From: Mantis religiosa
Lineage: Eukaryota > Arthropoda > Insecta > Mantodea > Mantidae
Assembly: GCA_030765055.1 (NCBI GenBank)
Contig: CM060953.1
Location: 20,639,187 to 20,703,186 of the forward strand
Length of the DNA stretch: 64,000 nt
Direction of reading: 5' to 3'
The notes beneath the pieces were generated by a model, which saw nothing but the letters and a program-made list of their open reading frames with translations, was not told where the DNA came from and did not search any database. Numbering within the stretch: the stretch's first letter is position 1; the number at the start of each line of letters is the position of its first letter. Below are positions 42,934 through 52,840 of the stretch, piece after piece. Both the position numbers and the translations under genes were made by a program.

Positions 42934-43608
42934 GGTACGTCCAGAAAGTAAGTTCTGTTTGGCAATAAAATTAAATTGTGTACAGATAAATAAAAATTAT
43001 TTATTGCACAAAATTCTACAACTCTTCAACTACTTTTCCACACAACTGCCGAAATTGTGTAGGCATTTGTCATAGCGAGGCACAAGTTTTTGTATACCTT
43101 CTTCATAGAAGTTTGCCACCTGTGTCTTCAACCAGTTGGAAACATTTTCTTTCAGCTCTTCGTCATTGTTGAAGTATTGACCGCCAAGGAAAGTTTTGAG
43201 ATGCAAAAACAGATGAAAGTTGCTAGGAGCGAGGTCAGGGTCGTCAAACACGTCCCAGCCAAATCCCTATAGTATGTTTTTCGTCGCATTTGTAGTGTGT
43301 GGTCGTGCGTTGTCATGAAGAAACACAACACCTTTTGACATCGCAAATTTTCCGATAAATTTCAATTGGTTTCACTTTCCTAGCTTTCAGAAAACGAATC
43401 ACAGATCTGATTACACAAGCGGCGGGGTTTTCAATCAACACCGACAGTGTAAACAAGTACAACAAAGCGTACGTGGCTGACAGCGATCTCACAATGGCGC
43501 CCGTTTCTTCTACTTGATACAGAGCGTCTACCACGCATGTGCGGAACTGCGATCGCAGCGCTGCAGCGGAGATAAATTGAAACAGAACTTACTTTCTGGA
43601 TGCCCCTT
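42934..43608 (-). mobile_element. Mariner family E, internally deleted, both ends present
   Basis: The left end contains CGTCCAGAAAGTAAGTTCTG and the right end, reversed, CATCCAGAAAGTAAGTTCTG; they agree at 22 of 23 positions over the core. TA-rich sequence precedes it and TA follows shortly after the right end. At about 675 bp it keeps both termini, the transposase N-terminus and C-terminus, but lacks the middle, making it a MITE-like derivative. Confidence 0.85.
43030..43450 (-). pseudogene. Mariner family E transposase, N- and C-termini joined by deletion
   Basis: From about 43440 the minus strand reads IENPAACVIRSVIRFLKARK then VKPIEIYRKICDV, the first helix-turn-helix region of SETMAR-like mariner transposases, and is then cut. 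Sequence from about 43340 resumes near the second-Asp block (NARPHTT equivalents). From 43251 an open frame gives FDDPDLAPSNFHLFLHLKTF, LGGQYFNNDEELKENVSNWL and a complete C-terminus, YDKCLHNFGSCVEK. The third catalytic position reads N (LAPSN) where mariners have D. The first Asp is deleted. It is inactive on both counts. Confidence 0.85.
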
Positions 43609-43609
43609 G

Positions 43610-44045
43610 TACCTATTGTATACATATTTGTACTTATAATACTGATTTAGAGTGTGTTTGGGATAAAAAGTCACGGATTTCTAGAAAGAGAAAGCAACAC
43701 TCACTTTCTCGCTCGCACGTAATGTGACAAACTTTTCAGAGCGAGGACTTACTCCGGGAATCAGCATACTTGAGGAAGCAGAAGCAGTGGTGGAAGAAAA
43801 CTGACAAAATGGGAAGTTTGCGACCAGAAGAAACCCTCTTCCATTTTAGTCAATGGGAGGTAGCTCAGGTCACCCTCCATTAATGCTCACTCTGACAACT
43901 TAAGCAATACTTGAATTTGTTGTGCTTCTTTCAGAATTGCATTTAAAAGTAACCCTAAACAAATGTTATTTAGGGGAAACGTTAAGCCAAATTTCACTAA
44001 TAAAAATTTATTTGCCTGAATTTTCTTTTTTCTTAAACAATTTTA
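43610..44045. other. No recognisable gene
   Basis: Spacer between two mariner remnants. Nothing identified. Confidence 0.5.
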
Positions 44046-44049
44046 ATTT

Positions 44050-44290
44050 GTCCATCAACGTCCACATTTTCCCGTCATACAATTGACTTATGCTAGCATT
44101 TTTAGCAATCTTGGGAGTACTTCTGGAACTCACTTTTCTATATGGTGTTCGGCTTCTTTCTGTTTTATCTCATCAGGGATGGCAGAACATCCCTTCATCG
44201 TTCTATTTAGCCCGAGAATAGAAAGAAATCACAAGGACCCATGTCCGGCAAATACGGTGGCTGAGACAGCCAACAGTTTTGTTCTTCGCT
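44050..44290 (-). pseudogene. Mariner-type transposase C-terminal fragment
   Basis: The minus strand from 44285 reads SEEQNCWLSQPPYLPDMGPC then DFFLFSGLNRTMKG, followed by IPDEIKQKEAEHHIEK and a stop. 'PPY.PDM.PCDFFLF..L...MKG' is the third-Asp block of mariner transposases, with the Asp retained. The sequence differs from families A-F in this window, so it is probably another family. Its 5' side is replaced directly by the SINE-1 tandem array at 44292. Confidence 0.65.
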
Positions 44291-44291
44291 A

Positions 44292-46440
44292 AAAAAATAT
44301 CTGCTAACTCTAAGCTCTATGTACCTTGTACTCATTTGAACATCATTTCATTCATCGTCCGATATGACTTAACGTTGGAGGTTTTCTCTTATCCTGAAAG
44401 ATGAATGTCTGGTGACTCTAAGCTTTATGTACCCCGGACTCATTTGAACTTCATTTCATTCATCGTTCGATATGACTTAACGTTGGAGGTTTCCTCTTAT
44501 CCTGAAAGATGAATGTCTGGTAACTCTAAGCTCTATGTACCCTGTACTCATTTGAACATCATTTCATTCATCGTTCGATATGACTTAACGTTGGAGGTTT
44601 TCTCTTATCCTGAAAGATGAATGTCTGGTAACTCTAAGCTCTATGTACCCTGTACTCATTTCAACATCATTTCATTCATCGTTCGATATGACTTAACGTT
44701 GGAGGTTTTCTCTTATCCTGAAAGATGAATGTCTGGTAACTCTAAGCTCTATGTACCCTGTACTCATTTCAACATCATTTCATTCATCGTTCGATATGAC
44801 TTAACGTTGGAGGTTTTCTCTTATCCTGAAAGATGAATGTCTGGTAACTCTAAGCTCTATGTACCCTGTACTCATTTGAACATCATTTCATTCATCGTCC
44901 GATATGACTTAACGCTGGAGGTTTTCTCTTATCCTGAAAGATGAATGTCTGGTAACTCTAAGCTCTATGTACCCTGTACTCATTTGAACATCATTTCATT
45001 CATCGTCCGATATGACTTAACGCTGGAGGTTTTCTCTTATCCTGAAAGATGAATGTCTGGTGACTCTAAGCTCTATGTACCCTGTACTCATTTGAACATC
45101 ATTTCATTCATCGTCCGATATGACTTAACGTTGGAGGTTTTCTCTTATCCTGAAAGATGAATGTCTGGTAACTCTAAGCTCTATGTACCCTGTACTCATT
45201 TGAACATCATTTCATTCATCGTCCGATATGACTTAACGCTGGAGGTTTTCTCTTATCCTGAAAGATGAATGTCTGGTAACTCTAAGCTCTATGTACCCTG
45301 TACTCATTTGAACATCATTTCATTCATCGTCCGATATGACTTAACGTTGGAGGTTTTCTCTTATCCTGAAAGATGAATGTCTGGTGACTCTAAGCTCTAT
45401 GTACCCTGTACTCATTTGAACATCATTTCATTCATCGTTCGATATGACTTAACGTTGGAGGTTTTCTCTTATCCTGAAAGAAGAATGTCTGGTAACTCTA
45501 AGCTCTATGTACTTTGTACTTATTTAAACATTATTTCATTCATCGTCCGATTTGACTTAACTTTGGAGGTTTTCTCTTATCCTGAAAGATGAATGTCTGG
45601 TGACTCTAAGCTTTATGTACCCTGTACTCATTTGAACTTCATTTCATTCATCGTTCGATATGACTTAACGTTGGAGGTTTTCCTTTATTCTGAAAGATGA
45701 ATGTCTGGTAACTCTAAGCTCTATGTATCCTGTACTTATTTGAACATCATTTCATTCATCGTCCGATATGACTTAATGTTGGAGGTTTTCTCTTATCCTG
45801 AAAGATGAATGTCTGATAAATCTAAGCTCTATGTACCCTGTACTCATTTTAACATCATTTCATTCATCGTCCGATATGACTTAACGTTGGAGGTTTTCCC
45901 TTATCCTGAAAGATGAATGTCTGGTAACTCTAAGCTCTATGTACCCTGTACTCATTTTAACATCATTTCATTCATCGTCCGATATGACTTAACGTTGGAG
46001 GTTTTCCCTTATCCTGAAAGATGAATGTCTGGTAACTCTAAGCTCTATGTATCCTGTACTCATTTGTACATCATTTAATCGTCGTCCGATATGACTTAAC
46101 GTTAGAGGTTTTCACTTATCCTGCAAGATAATGTCTGGTAACTCTAAGCTCTGTGTACCCTGTACTCATTGGAACATCAGTTCATTCATCGTCCGATATG
46201 ACTTAATGTTGGAGGTTTCCTCTTATCCTAAATGATGAATGTCTGGTAACTCTAAGCTCTATGTACCCTGTACTCATTGGAACATCAGTTCATTCATCGT
46301 CCGATATGCCTTAACGTTGGAGGTTTCCTCTTATCCTGAATGATGAATGTCTGGTAACTCTAAGCTCTATGTACCCTGTACTCATTTGAACATCATTTCA
46401 TTCATCGTCCGATATGACTTAACGTTAGAGGGTGGTAAAT
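44292..46440 (+). repeat. Tandem array of SINE-1 body, ~108-bp unit, about 20 copies
   Basis: The same unit as at 7631-8235, beginning within a unit at TAACTCTAAGCTCTATG. Copies in 44500-45480 are nearly identical, while those after 46000 are more diverged. A distinctive variant unit (GGTGACTCTAAGCTTTATGT with TTTGAACTTCATTTC) occurs at 44409 and again at 45600, 1191 bp or 11 units apart, so a block of units was duplicated. The last unit runs into the SINE 3' tail (GAGGGTGGTAAATTAATAAA then A-run), so the array ends with a natural SINE terminus. No unit has the tRNA-like promoter. Confidence 0.97.
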
Positions 46441-46990
46441 TAATAAAAAAAAGTGGGAAGTACGTTTAAATATGTAAGTACTTTTAGTAATTTAATACAC
46501 TTAATCCCTGTATTTAGTTGAAGTTAACTTAGTTTATTTGCCAGTATTTTAGTGGCTATACAGCGAATGTTATGTTTCAGGATATGAGGTAACCATGTTA
46601 CATTGTTTTCGTGACGCGAGTCTCCTTAGGACTACCTATTGTTCGGAATAAAGGGCTTTTCAGATTTAGTTGTGTTTCCTCTACTCTTCTGCTATATTCA
46701 TTTCTCCCTTGCCGTGCTTCTTTGAATTACTAGAAACAAAAACGACTCTCACTCCGGTCGTTGTAGCAACGTACCTACAGATTTGCACTTCATTCAGACA
46801 TATACTAGAAGTTCATGTCGTTGAAAACAAAAACGGGTAGCAGTTAATTTAGTAAGACAGTGGTACGCACAAACCACTACAAAACATTTGAAAGAGCGAG
46901 CTCGTCCAAACCTCGCAGATCTTCAGTAGATTCTGTTGACTGTCTCTTGAAGCCATTTGTATCACTCCCCAGTTCCATAGTCAACAAAGC
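46441..46990. other. No recognisable gene
   Basis: Spacer between SINE-derived sequences with no identifiable content. Confidence 0.5.
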
Positions 46991-46999
46991 CCGCCCTTA

Positions 47000-47150
47000 T
47001 AGTGGTGTGGCGTGTTCGCCTCACGTTCAGAAAGTCCCGACTTCGAATCTCGATCAGGGCGAGTCATCTGGATAAGGTTTTCTCCGTGTGTTCTCCTTAT
47101 CTTCAAAGATTAATGTCTGGTGACTCTATTTTTATTTTACGTCCTCCAAC
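47000..47150 (+). mobile_element. SINE-1, 3'-truncated copy joined to an inverted tail
   Basis: The tRNA-like head (GTGTGGCGTGTTCGCCTCAC then CTTCGAATCTCGATCAGGG) and first part of the body run to about 47126. The sequence then switches to a short piece of SINE-1 tail in reverse orientation (TTTTACGTCCTCCAACGTTA). Confidence 0.8.
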
Positions 47151-47154
47151 GTTA

Positions 47155-47300
47155 ACCAACCGGGATGGGTCAAGCGATATCGTCTGTGGCCCGAACTTCG
47201 ATTCCCGTGGTCGACCTGCCTGACCCACGGGTTTTTATCGCAAGTTTTCTGGGATTACCACGCGAATGCTGGCTAGGTTTATTACCCCCCCCCCCCCGAA
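47155..47300 (+). mobile_element. Possible additional tRNA-like SINE fragment
   Basis: GGGATGGGTCAAGCGATATC followed by GAACTTCGATTCCCGTGG resembles a box A/box B pair, and the body has TTTTCTGGGATTACCACGCG, in the style of insect SINEs. It ends at a C-run (47283-47297). It is not one of the three SINE families defined here, so the call is tentative. Confidence 0.4.
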
Positions 47301-47416
47301 TTTCTTGTCCCTCCATTTGATCTCCATTATCATGTCACATCATCTTTCATCTGGTGGTCCCTTTAAGGGTAGAAGATTCGGTGGGTGTCCCGGCAGTGCA
47401 TGGCAGGAAGGCTGTA

Positions 47417-48315
47417 CGAGGGCTGTTCAATAAAGGATGATCACAATTTTTATTTTTTTTTTTTATTTTTTTTTTTTTGACAACGTACCTTTACTCATCC
47501 TGATAATTTTGATGGTACTTCTCAAAATAGTCTCCCCTGAATGCGATACACTTGTCCCAGCGTTTCTGCCAGTCTTTAAAGACATGCTGGACACCATTTT
47601 TGAGAGATCCTTCAAAATCGCCTCCGCAGCCTTCACCACTACTTCTGATTATGGCGTTTCTTTAAGTTAGGAAATAGAAAATGTCACACGGGGGCTAAAT
47701 CCGGACTATAGGGAGGATGAGGGATGTAATTCACGTTGATTTTTGCAAGATATTCAGTCACAACATTGGCAACATGCGGCCGCGCATTATCGTGGTGCAG
47801 CATCCAGCCTACTTCACGGAAATGTGGTCTTTTGCGCCTGATATGGACTTTCAATGTTTTCAGGACATCCCTGTAGTATTGTCCACTCACTGATGTGTGC
47901 GTTTTCTTCCGTAAGAGCAGTAACTGGAGCACCGGGTCCACCTTCCTTTGAAATTGATTGTCTCCCCTCTTTAAACATTTTAAACCATCTTCGAGCTGTG
48001 CTGCAGGGATGAACAGACTCTCCATAGGCCTCCTGTAACACTGTATACGCCTCAACTGAAGATTTGTTGAGACGAAAGCAGAATTTCAAAGCCGCATATT
48101 GTTCCTCGCGTGTTACCTCCATTGTAGCGGTAGGCGATACTGAACATGTCTGAACTTGTCTGGTTCTCACAGGCATGAACCAGGAGTACCAACAAAGAAA
48201 CTACTACGGCGTGTTTGTTTCACATTGAGCTAACACAATATAATAAGATTGAATTTTAGTGCGAAAAATTATGACCGGAAAAAAATTATGATCGTTCTTT
48301 ATTGAACAGCCCTCG
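47417..48315 (-). mobile_element. Mariner family A, copy 3, both ends and TA duplication intact
   Basis: It starts CGAGGGCTGTTCAATAAAG and ends in the inverse, with TA at 47415-47416 and 48316-48317. At 899 bp it is internally deleted. A poly-T stretch near 47447-47478 lengthens the left subterminal region. It has inserted into or beside the GC-rich repeat module that continues to 48915. Confidence 0.93.
47640..48121 (-). pseudogene. Mariner family A transposase with central deletion
   Basis: The start MEVTREEQYAALKFCFRLNK at 48121 opens the intact N-terminal helix-turn-helix region (SSVEAYTVLQEAYGESVHPC, STARRWFKMFKEGRQSISKE). At about 47895 a deletion joins TALTEENAH to the block SVSGQYYRDVLKTLKVHIRR, so the second helix-turn-helix and the first catalytic Asp are gone. 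The following frame keeps MLHHDNARPHVANVV (second Asp) and PPYSPDLAP, then a frameshift at the third Asp. This deletion complements that of copies 1 and 4, which lack the N-terminus and keep the first Asp. Confidence 0.88.
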
Positions 48316-48317
48316 TA

Positions 48318-48915
48318 TTTCTCCGGTAGGTCGGTTGGTGGTCCCGCGCCTCTACTAGGAACATTTTAGGACCGCCAGCCAGGGACCTTTGGAGCTCGGC
48401 TGCTGAGCCCGTTGCCTTCCAGCAGCAGAAGGGCGTGTCCGTTGTCCTGGCGTGTCGACGGAAGTCTCTAAGTAAACTATAGGGAAGCTGCCCTCTGTAG
48501 TGTCGTGGCTCCTTAGCTCGGCCTCCTCTGTGTCCTCTCACCTCATCCTTCCTCTCCGGGTGCATCACGGGATGATATGCTCTGAGGTAAACTACTTCCT
48601 CCTCCGGTAGGTCGGTTGCCGGTCTGCACTCCTCTGCTGGGACCATTTCGGGACCACCAGCCAAGGACCTTTGGAGCTCGGTTGCTGGGCTCGTTGCCGT
48701 CCATCAGAAGGGGGCGCGGCCGTTGTCCCGACCTGTCGGGGGAAGTCTCTAAGGAAACTGTAGGGATCCTGCCCTCTGTAATGACGTGGCTCCTTAGGTC
48801 AGTCACCCTCTTTCTCCTCTCACCTCATCCTTCCTCCCAGGGGTGCTCCACTTGGGGACATAGCCAGAACGGACCCAGCATGGTGACCTCCTTACCGAAT
48901 CCCCTCCGCAATGAA
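48318..48915 (-). repeat. GC-rich module (second locus), about two tandem units
   Basis: The reverse complement matches 21525-21900: a GGAAGGATGAGGTG start, a CAGAGGGCAG stretch, GACTTCC.C.GACA, and CTCCAAAGGTCC. Here it is present about twice in tandem (period roughly 250 bp), giving an open frame of 121 codons (48299-48664) with repeated peptides RSLAGGPEMVPAEE and EEEVVYLRAYHP. The peptide repeats follow from the DNA repeat. I do not recognise a protein family. Confidence 0.7.
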
Positions 48916-48917
48916 AT

Positions 48918-49055
48918 CCTAATCCTCCAACGTTAAGATACATCGGACAATGAGTGAAGTGGGTGAAATAAAGCTCAAGTGAGTCCGGTGAGTTTAGATA
49001 TGTCTGACATTCATCCTTCAGGATAAGCTAAAACCCCGAGAAAACTGTTTTTACA
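48918..49055 (-). mobile_element. SINE-1 3' part, minus orientation
   Basis: The reverse complement contains CTTATCCTGAAGGATGAATG and ends in AACGTTGGAGGATT, the SINE-1 body and tail. The tRNA-like head is missing. Confidence 0.8.
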
Positions 49056-49074
49056 GGTTTTACCCACGGCTGCA

Positions 49075-49280
49075 GTTTAAGCGGTAGCGGGTCTGCCTCA
49101 CATTCAAGAGGCCCCGAGCATGAATCTCGTTCAGGGAGAGTTATCTGCATGAGGCTTTTGTCCGTGAGTTTCCCTTATCCTGAATGACTAATGTTGGATC
49201 ATATAGATCCTGGGATCATTCGAGCATCGTGCCACTTCTTTCTTTCATCGCCCGATACAGCGTTGGAGGCCGTAAAACTA
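49075..49280 (+). mobile_element. SINE-1, near-complete copy
   Basis: The tRNA-like head (TTTAAGCGGTAGCGGGTCTG then ATGAATCTCGTTCAGGG), body (TTTCCCTTATCCTGAATGAC, TTTCATCGCCCGATAC) and AGCGTTGGAGGCCGTAAA tail are all recognisable. It is more diverged than the 32.1-kb copy. It lies immediately after an oppositely oriented SINE-1 part. Confidence 0.85.
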
Positions 49281-49284
49281 TTGC

Positions 49285-50205
49285 GGATTTTGGTAGAATT
49301 ACAATGGTACAACTTTCCCTGCATTGCTTAAGCGTTAATCTAACGGCCATGTGACATTTCTTGGAGTGAAAATGGTGGTAACCGTTGTCTCTAGTCATAT
49401 GTTCACAGAGTGTTCACCAGCTGTTTGGGATAGTGTAAATGTTGTTGTACCTATATCGTGCTCTCTGATGACATCGACAATGTACAGTGTAGCATATGAG
49501 CTGGAAATCTCCAACTTGTATCATGTACTGTTCTGAGTGCCCTCTTCTGTAGTGTCTGAAGTCTGATGAAGGTGTAATTTTCTACTGTTCCGTACATAAA
49601 ATTCCACGAACCTTTATATATGTCCGAAATTTACATTCCCGTTACGCTATTACTCGGTTGTATATCTCGAGTCCCAGCAGCGTGAGACACTCGCCAAGGA
49701 AATTCAGAATGATTAGGGCTTCAAACGTTTGACAAACTTAGTCAACAGAGCATTTCTGATCCTGCTCGTTACGTGTAGCAGTTATTTTACATACATCATA
49801 TTTTGTTAGGAATGAAGAGATTAGCATTTGTAATAAAGAAGTAATGTAAAGTAGGTAATAGTGTAACCATGGCAACGGATCATGGTAAGTTGTTGAATAT
49901 TTTAAAAAGATTTTGTTGTTCTGTTTCTAAGGGTCTTTGGGTAAGACGTATATTTGTTTATCCAGGTGAGTGCAGAAACAATTTTGTATGTACATCAAAG
50001 ATGCATAAGTAGTGTGTACGCAAGAAAAGAAATAGTTCATCGTGGCATCTACTGCTGGTTGAGGAAAGACAACATTAGTAATATTTGTAATTGTATCAAA
50101 GAATTTAAAAGAGTTTATGAGAGAATTAAATTTCCATCTTTGAACAAAAAAAAGTACTATTCATTCTTCAAGATTTGAAATACTTTCTGAGCCCCGTTAC
50201 CGCGA
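49285..50205. other. No recognisable gene
   Basis: AT-rich spacer. Frames of 61-74 codons have no motif. Nothing else seen. Confidence 0.5.
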
Positions 50206-50207
50206 CT

Positions 50208-52020
50208 ATACGAATGAAAAAGCCCGGGCCTTAAAGTACTTACAGCATAGTAAGTCGCCATTAAGGTAGTTGTCTCATGTGTCTATGAGAACTCCTAGTG
50301 TTTTACCGGGAAAAACACGAGTCAGTTGGAGAATTTAATGTCATGTCGGCACGTTGGCCATAATAGCTCAATGGTTTAGAGCGGCTGGACGGAGACTAGA
50401 ATATCCGCGGTTCAAATCCCGGCTATGGCATTGAATTCTTGAGTCTGGCTCTACCCTTTCATAGTGCGTCCTACACACGGCTAGTGTGAAAGAACAATTA
50501 ATTTCCATTAATTGTACCTAACAGTAGTCAGAACTATAAATCCCGGACCTTAAAGTACTTACAGCATAGTAAGTCGCCATTATGGTAGTTGTCTCATGTG
50601 TTTGTGAGAACTCATAATGGTTTACCGGGAAAAATACGGGTCGGTTGGAGAATTTGATGTCATGTTGGCACGTTGGCGATAGTAGCTCAATGGTTTAGAG
50701 CAGCTGGACGGAGACAGGAAGATCCGTGGTTCAAATCCCGGCTATGGCATTGAATTTTTCAGCCTGGCTCTACCCTTTCATAGTTCGTCCTACACACGGC
50801 TAGTGTGAAAGAACAATTAATTTCCAATAATTGTACCTAATAGTGGTCCGAACTATAAAGCCCGGGCCTTAAAGTACTTAGAGTATAGTAAGTCGCCATT
50901 AAGGTAGTTGTCTCATTTGTTTATGAGAACTCCTAATGGTTTAACGGGAAAAACACGAGTCAGTTGGAGAATTTAATGTCATGTTGGCACGTTGGCCATA
51001 GTAGCTCAATGGTTAGAGCGGCTGGACGGAGACCAGAAGATCCGTGGTTCAAATCCCGGCTATGGAATTGAATATTTCAGTCTGGCTCTACCTTTTCACA
51101 GTGTGTCCTACATACGGCTAGTATGAAAGAACAATTAATTTCCATTAATTGTACCTAATAGTGGTCCGAACTATAAAGTCCGGGCCTTAAAGTACTTACA
51201 GCATAGTAAGTCGTCATTAAGGTAGTTGTCTCATGTGTTTATGAGAACCCCTAGTGGTTTACCGGGAGAAACACGAGTCAGTTGGAGAATTTAATGTCAA
51301 ATCGGCACGTTGGCCATAGTGGCTCAATGGTTTAGAGCGATTGGATGGAGACCAGAAGATCCGTGGTTCAAATCCCGGCTATGGCATTGAATTTTTCAGT
51401 CTGGCTCTACCTTTTCACAGTGTGTCCTACATACGGCTAGTGTGAAAGAACAATTAATTTCCATTAATTGTACCTAATAGTGGTCCGAACTATAAAACCC
51501 GGGCCTTAAAGTACTTACAGCATAGTAAGTCGTCATTAAGGTAGTTGTCTCATGTGTTTGTGAGAACTCATAATGGTTTACCGGGAAAAATACGGGTCGG
51601 TTGGATAATTTGATGTCATATTGGCACGTTGGCCATAGTAGCTCAATGGTTTAAAGCGGCTGGACGGAGACAGGAAGATCCGTGGTTCAAATCCCGGCTA
51701 TGGCATTGAATTTTTCAGTCTGGCTCTACCCCTTCATAGTGCGTTCTACACACGGATTTTGTGAAAGAACAATTAATTTTCATTAATTGTACCTAATAGT
51801 GGTCCGAACTATAAAACCCGGGCCTTAAAGTACTTACAGCATAGTAAGTCGCCATTAAGTTAGTTGTCTCATGTATTTATGAGAACTCCTAAGTGGTTTA
51901 CCGGGAGAAACACGAGTCAGTTGGAGAATTTAATGTCATGTTAGCACGTTGGCCACAGTAGCTCAATGGTTTAGAGCGGCTGGACGGAGACCACAAGATA
52001 CATGGTTGAAATCCCGGGAT
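50208..52020 (+). repeat. Tandem array of SINE-3, 319-bp unit, six tRNA-like domains
   Basis: The tRNA-like domain starts at 50356, 50675, 50994, 51312, 51631 and 51951, periods 318-320. Each unit also contains GGCCTTAAAGTACTTACAGC, TGGTTTACCGGG and GGCTCTACCCTTTCATAGTG. The last unit breaks inside the tRNA-like domain at about 52018. In the domain, GCCATAG can pair perfectly with CTATGGC (7-bp acceptor stem) and GCTC with GAGC (D stem), and GGTTCAAATCC is a box B. The T stem and anticodon stem are imperfect and the base before the candidate anticodon is not T. These are tRNA-derived, not canonical tRNA genes. Confidence 0.93.
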
Positions 52021-52838
52021 TTGAAAAAACATTACGAATTCTCTTTAACGACGGCAGAGTAATTCATTTAACATTTCCAGAACAGCGTTTGTAAAGCACA
52101 ATCTGTTGAAATACCTAGTTTTCTAGTTCCTTGAGCGAAATGATGGGTAAATGGAATTTCGTGACGAGCACGCTGTTCACCCTCCATCCTATGGGAGACA
52201 ATCTTTCATTGCTACTACAAGGGGAAACGTTTATCGTAGCAGGGATGAAGACGAGGGTCCCCGTTGACAGAATGGAGAGTTAAACATCAAAACCAAGATC
52301 GGCCTAGCAGGGGAAATAGGAACCCCCCGATGTGGTGCTATGTGCAAAGATATTGATTCCTTCTATCTGCAGTCGGTAGCGGTCTCATTTGACAGCACGC
52401 TACACTGAGTACCATTCATTGCTTCTAGAAATAGTTTCACAATTTACATATATTCTTCAACATCTGCGACTTAAGAGAGCTTATTGTGACGGGGACCGTG
52501 TAGACGTGACGGAGCGTGACATTAGGGGATTGAGGGCGTGACATCACAGATTATTACTTTCTCTATCACCTAGATTGCGTGCAGGGAAAGTATTGCAATC
52601 CATCCAAAAATTAAACACTGAGTTTTCGCCAGGAATACGTTTAGAGGTCTCTGAGACCAGAAAACGTCCGACTAGTATGGTACTTCAGTTCTGCAACTAT
52701 CAAGAATCCACAGAGAGATTTTCTCAACTTCAAACTAGTGATTATCTTGAACATATTCTCAAAATATGTTTTTTTTTTTTTCAAGAGGACAAACAATATT
52801 GATTTTAACATATTTTGTGTCAAATTAAATGAATAAAT
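52021..52838. other. No recognisable gene
   Basis: Spacer without identifiable features, except for a T-run near 52770-52781. Confidence 0.5.
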
Positions 52839-52840
52839 GA

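Noticed and set aside
50356..52018. Six functional tRNA genes
   Set aside because: The acceptor and D stems pair well, but the T stem and anticodon stem are imperfect, the base before the candidate anticodon is C and not T, and the domains sit inside a 319-bp dispersed repeat. They are better explained as tRNA-derived repeats.
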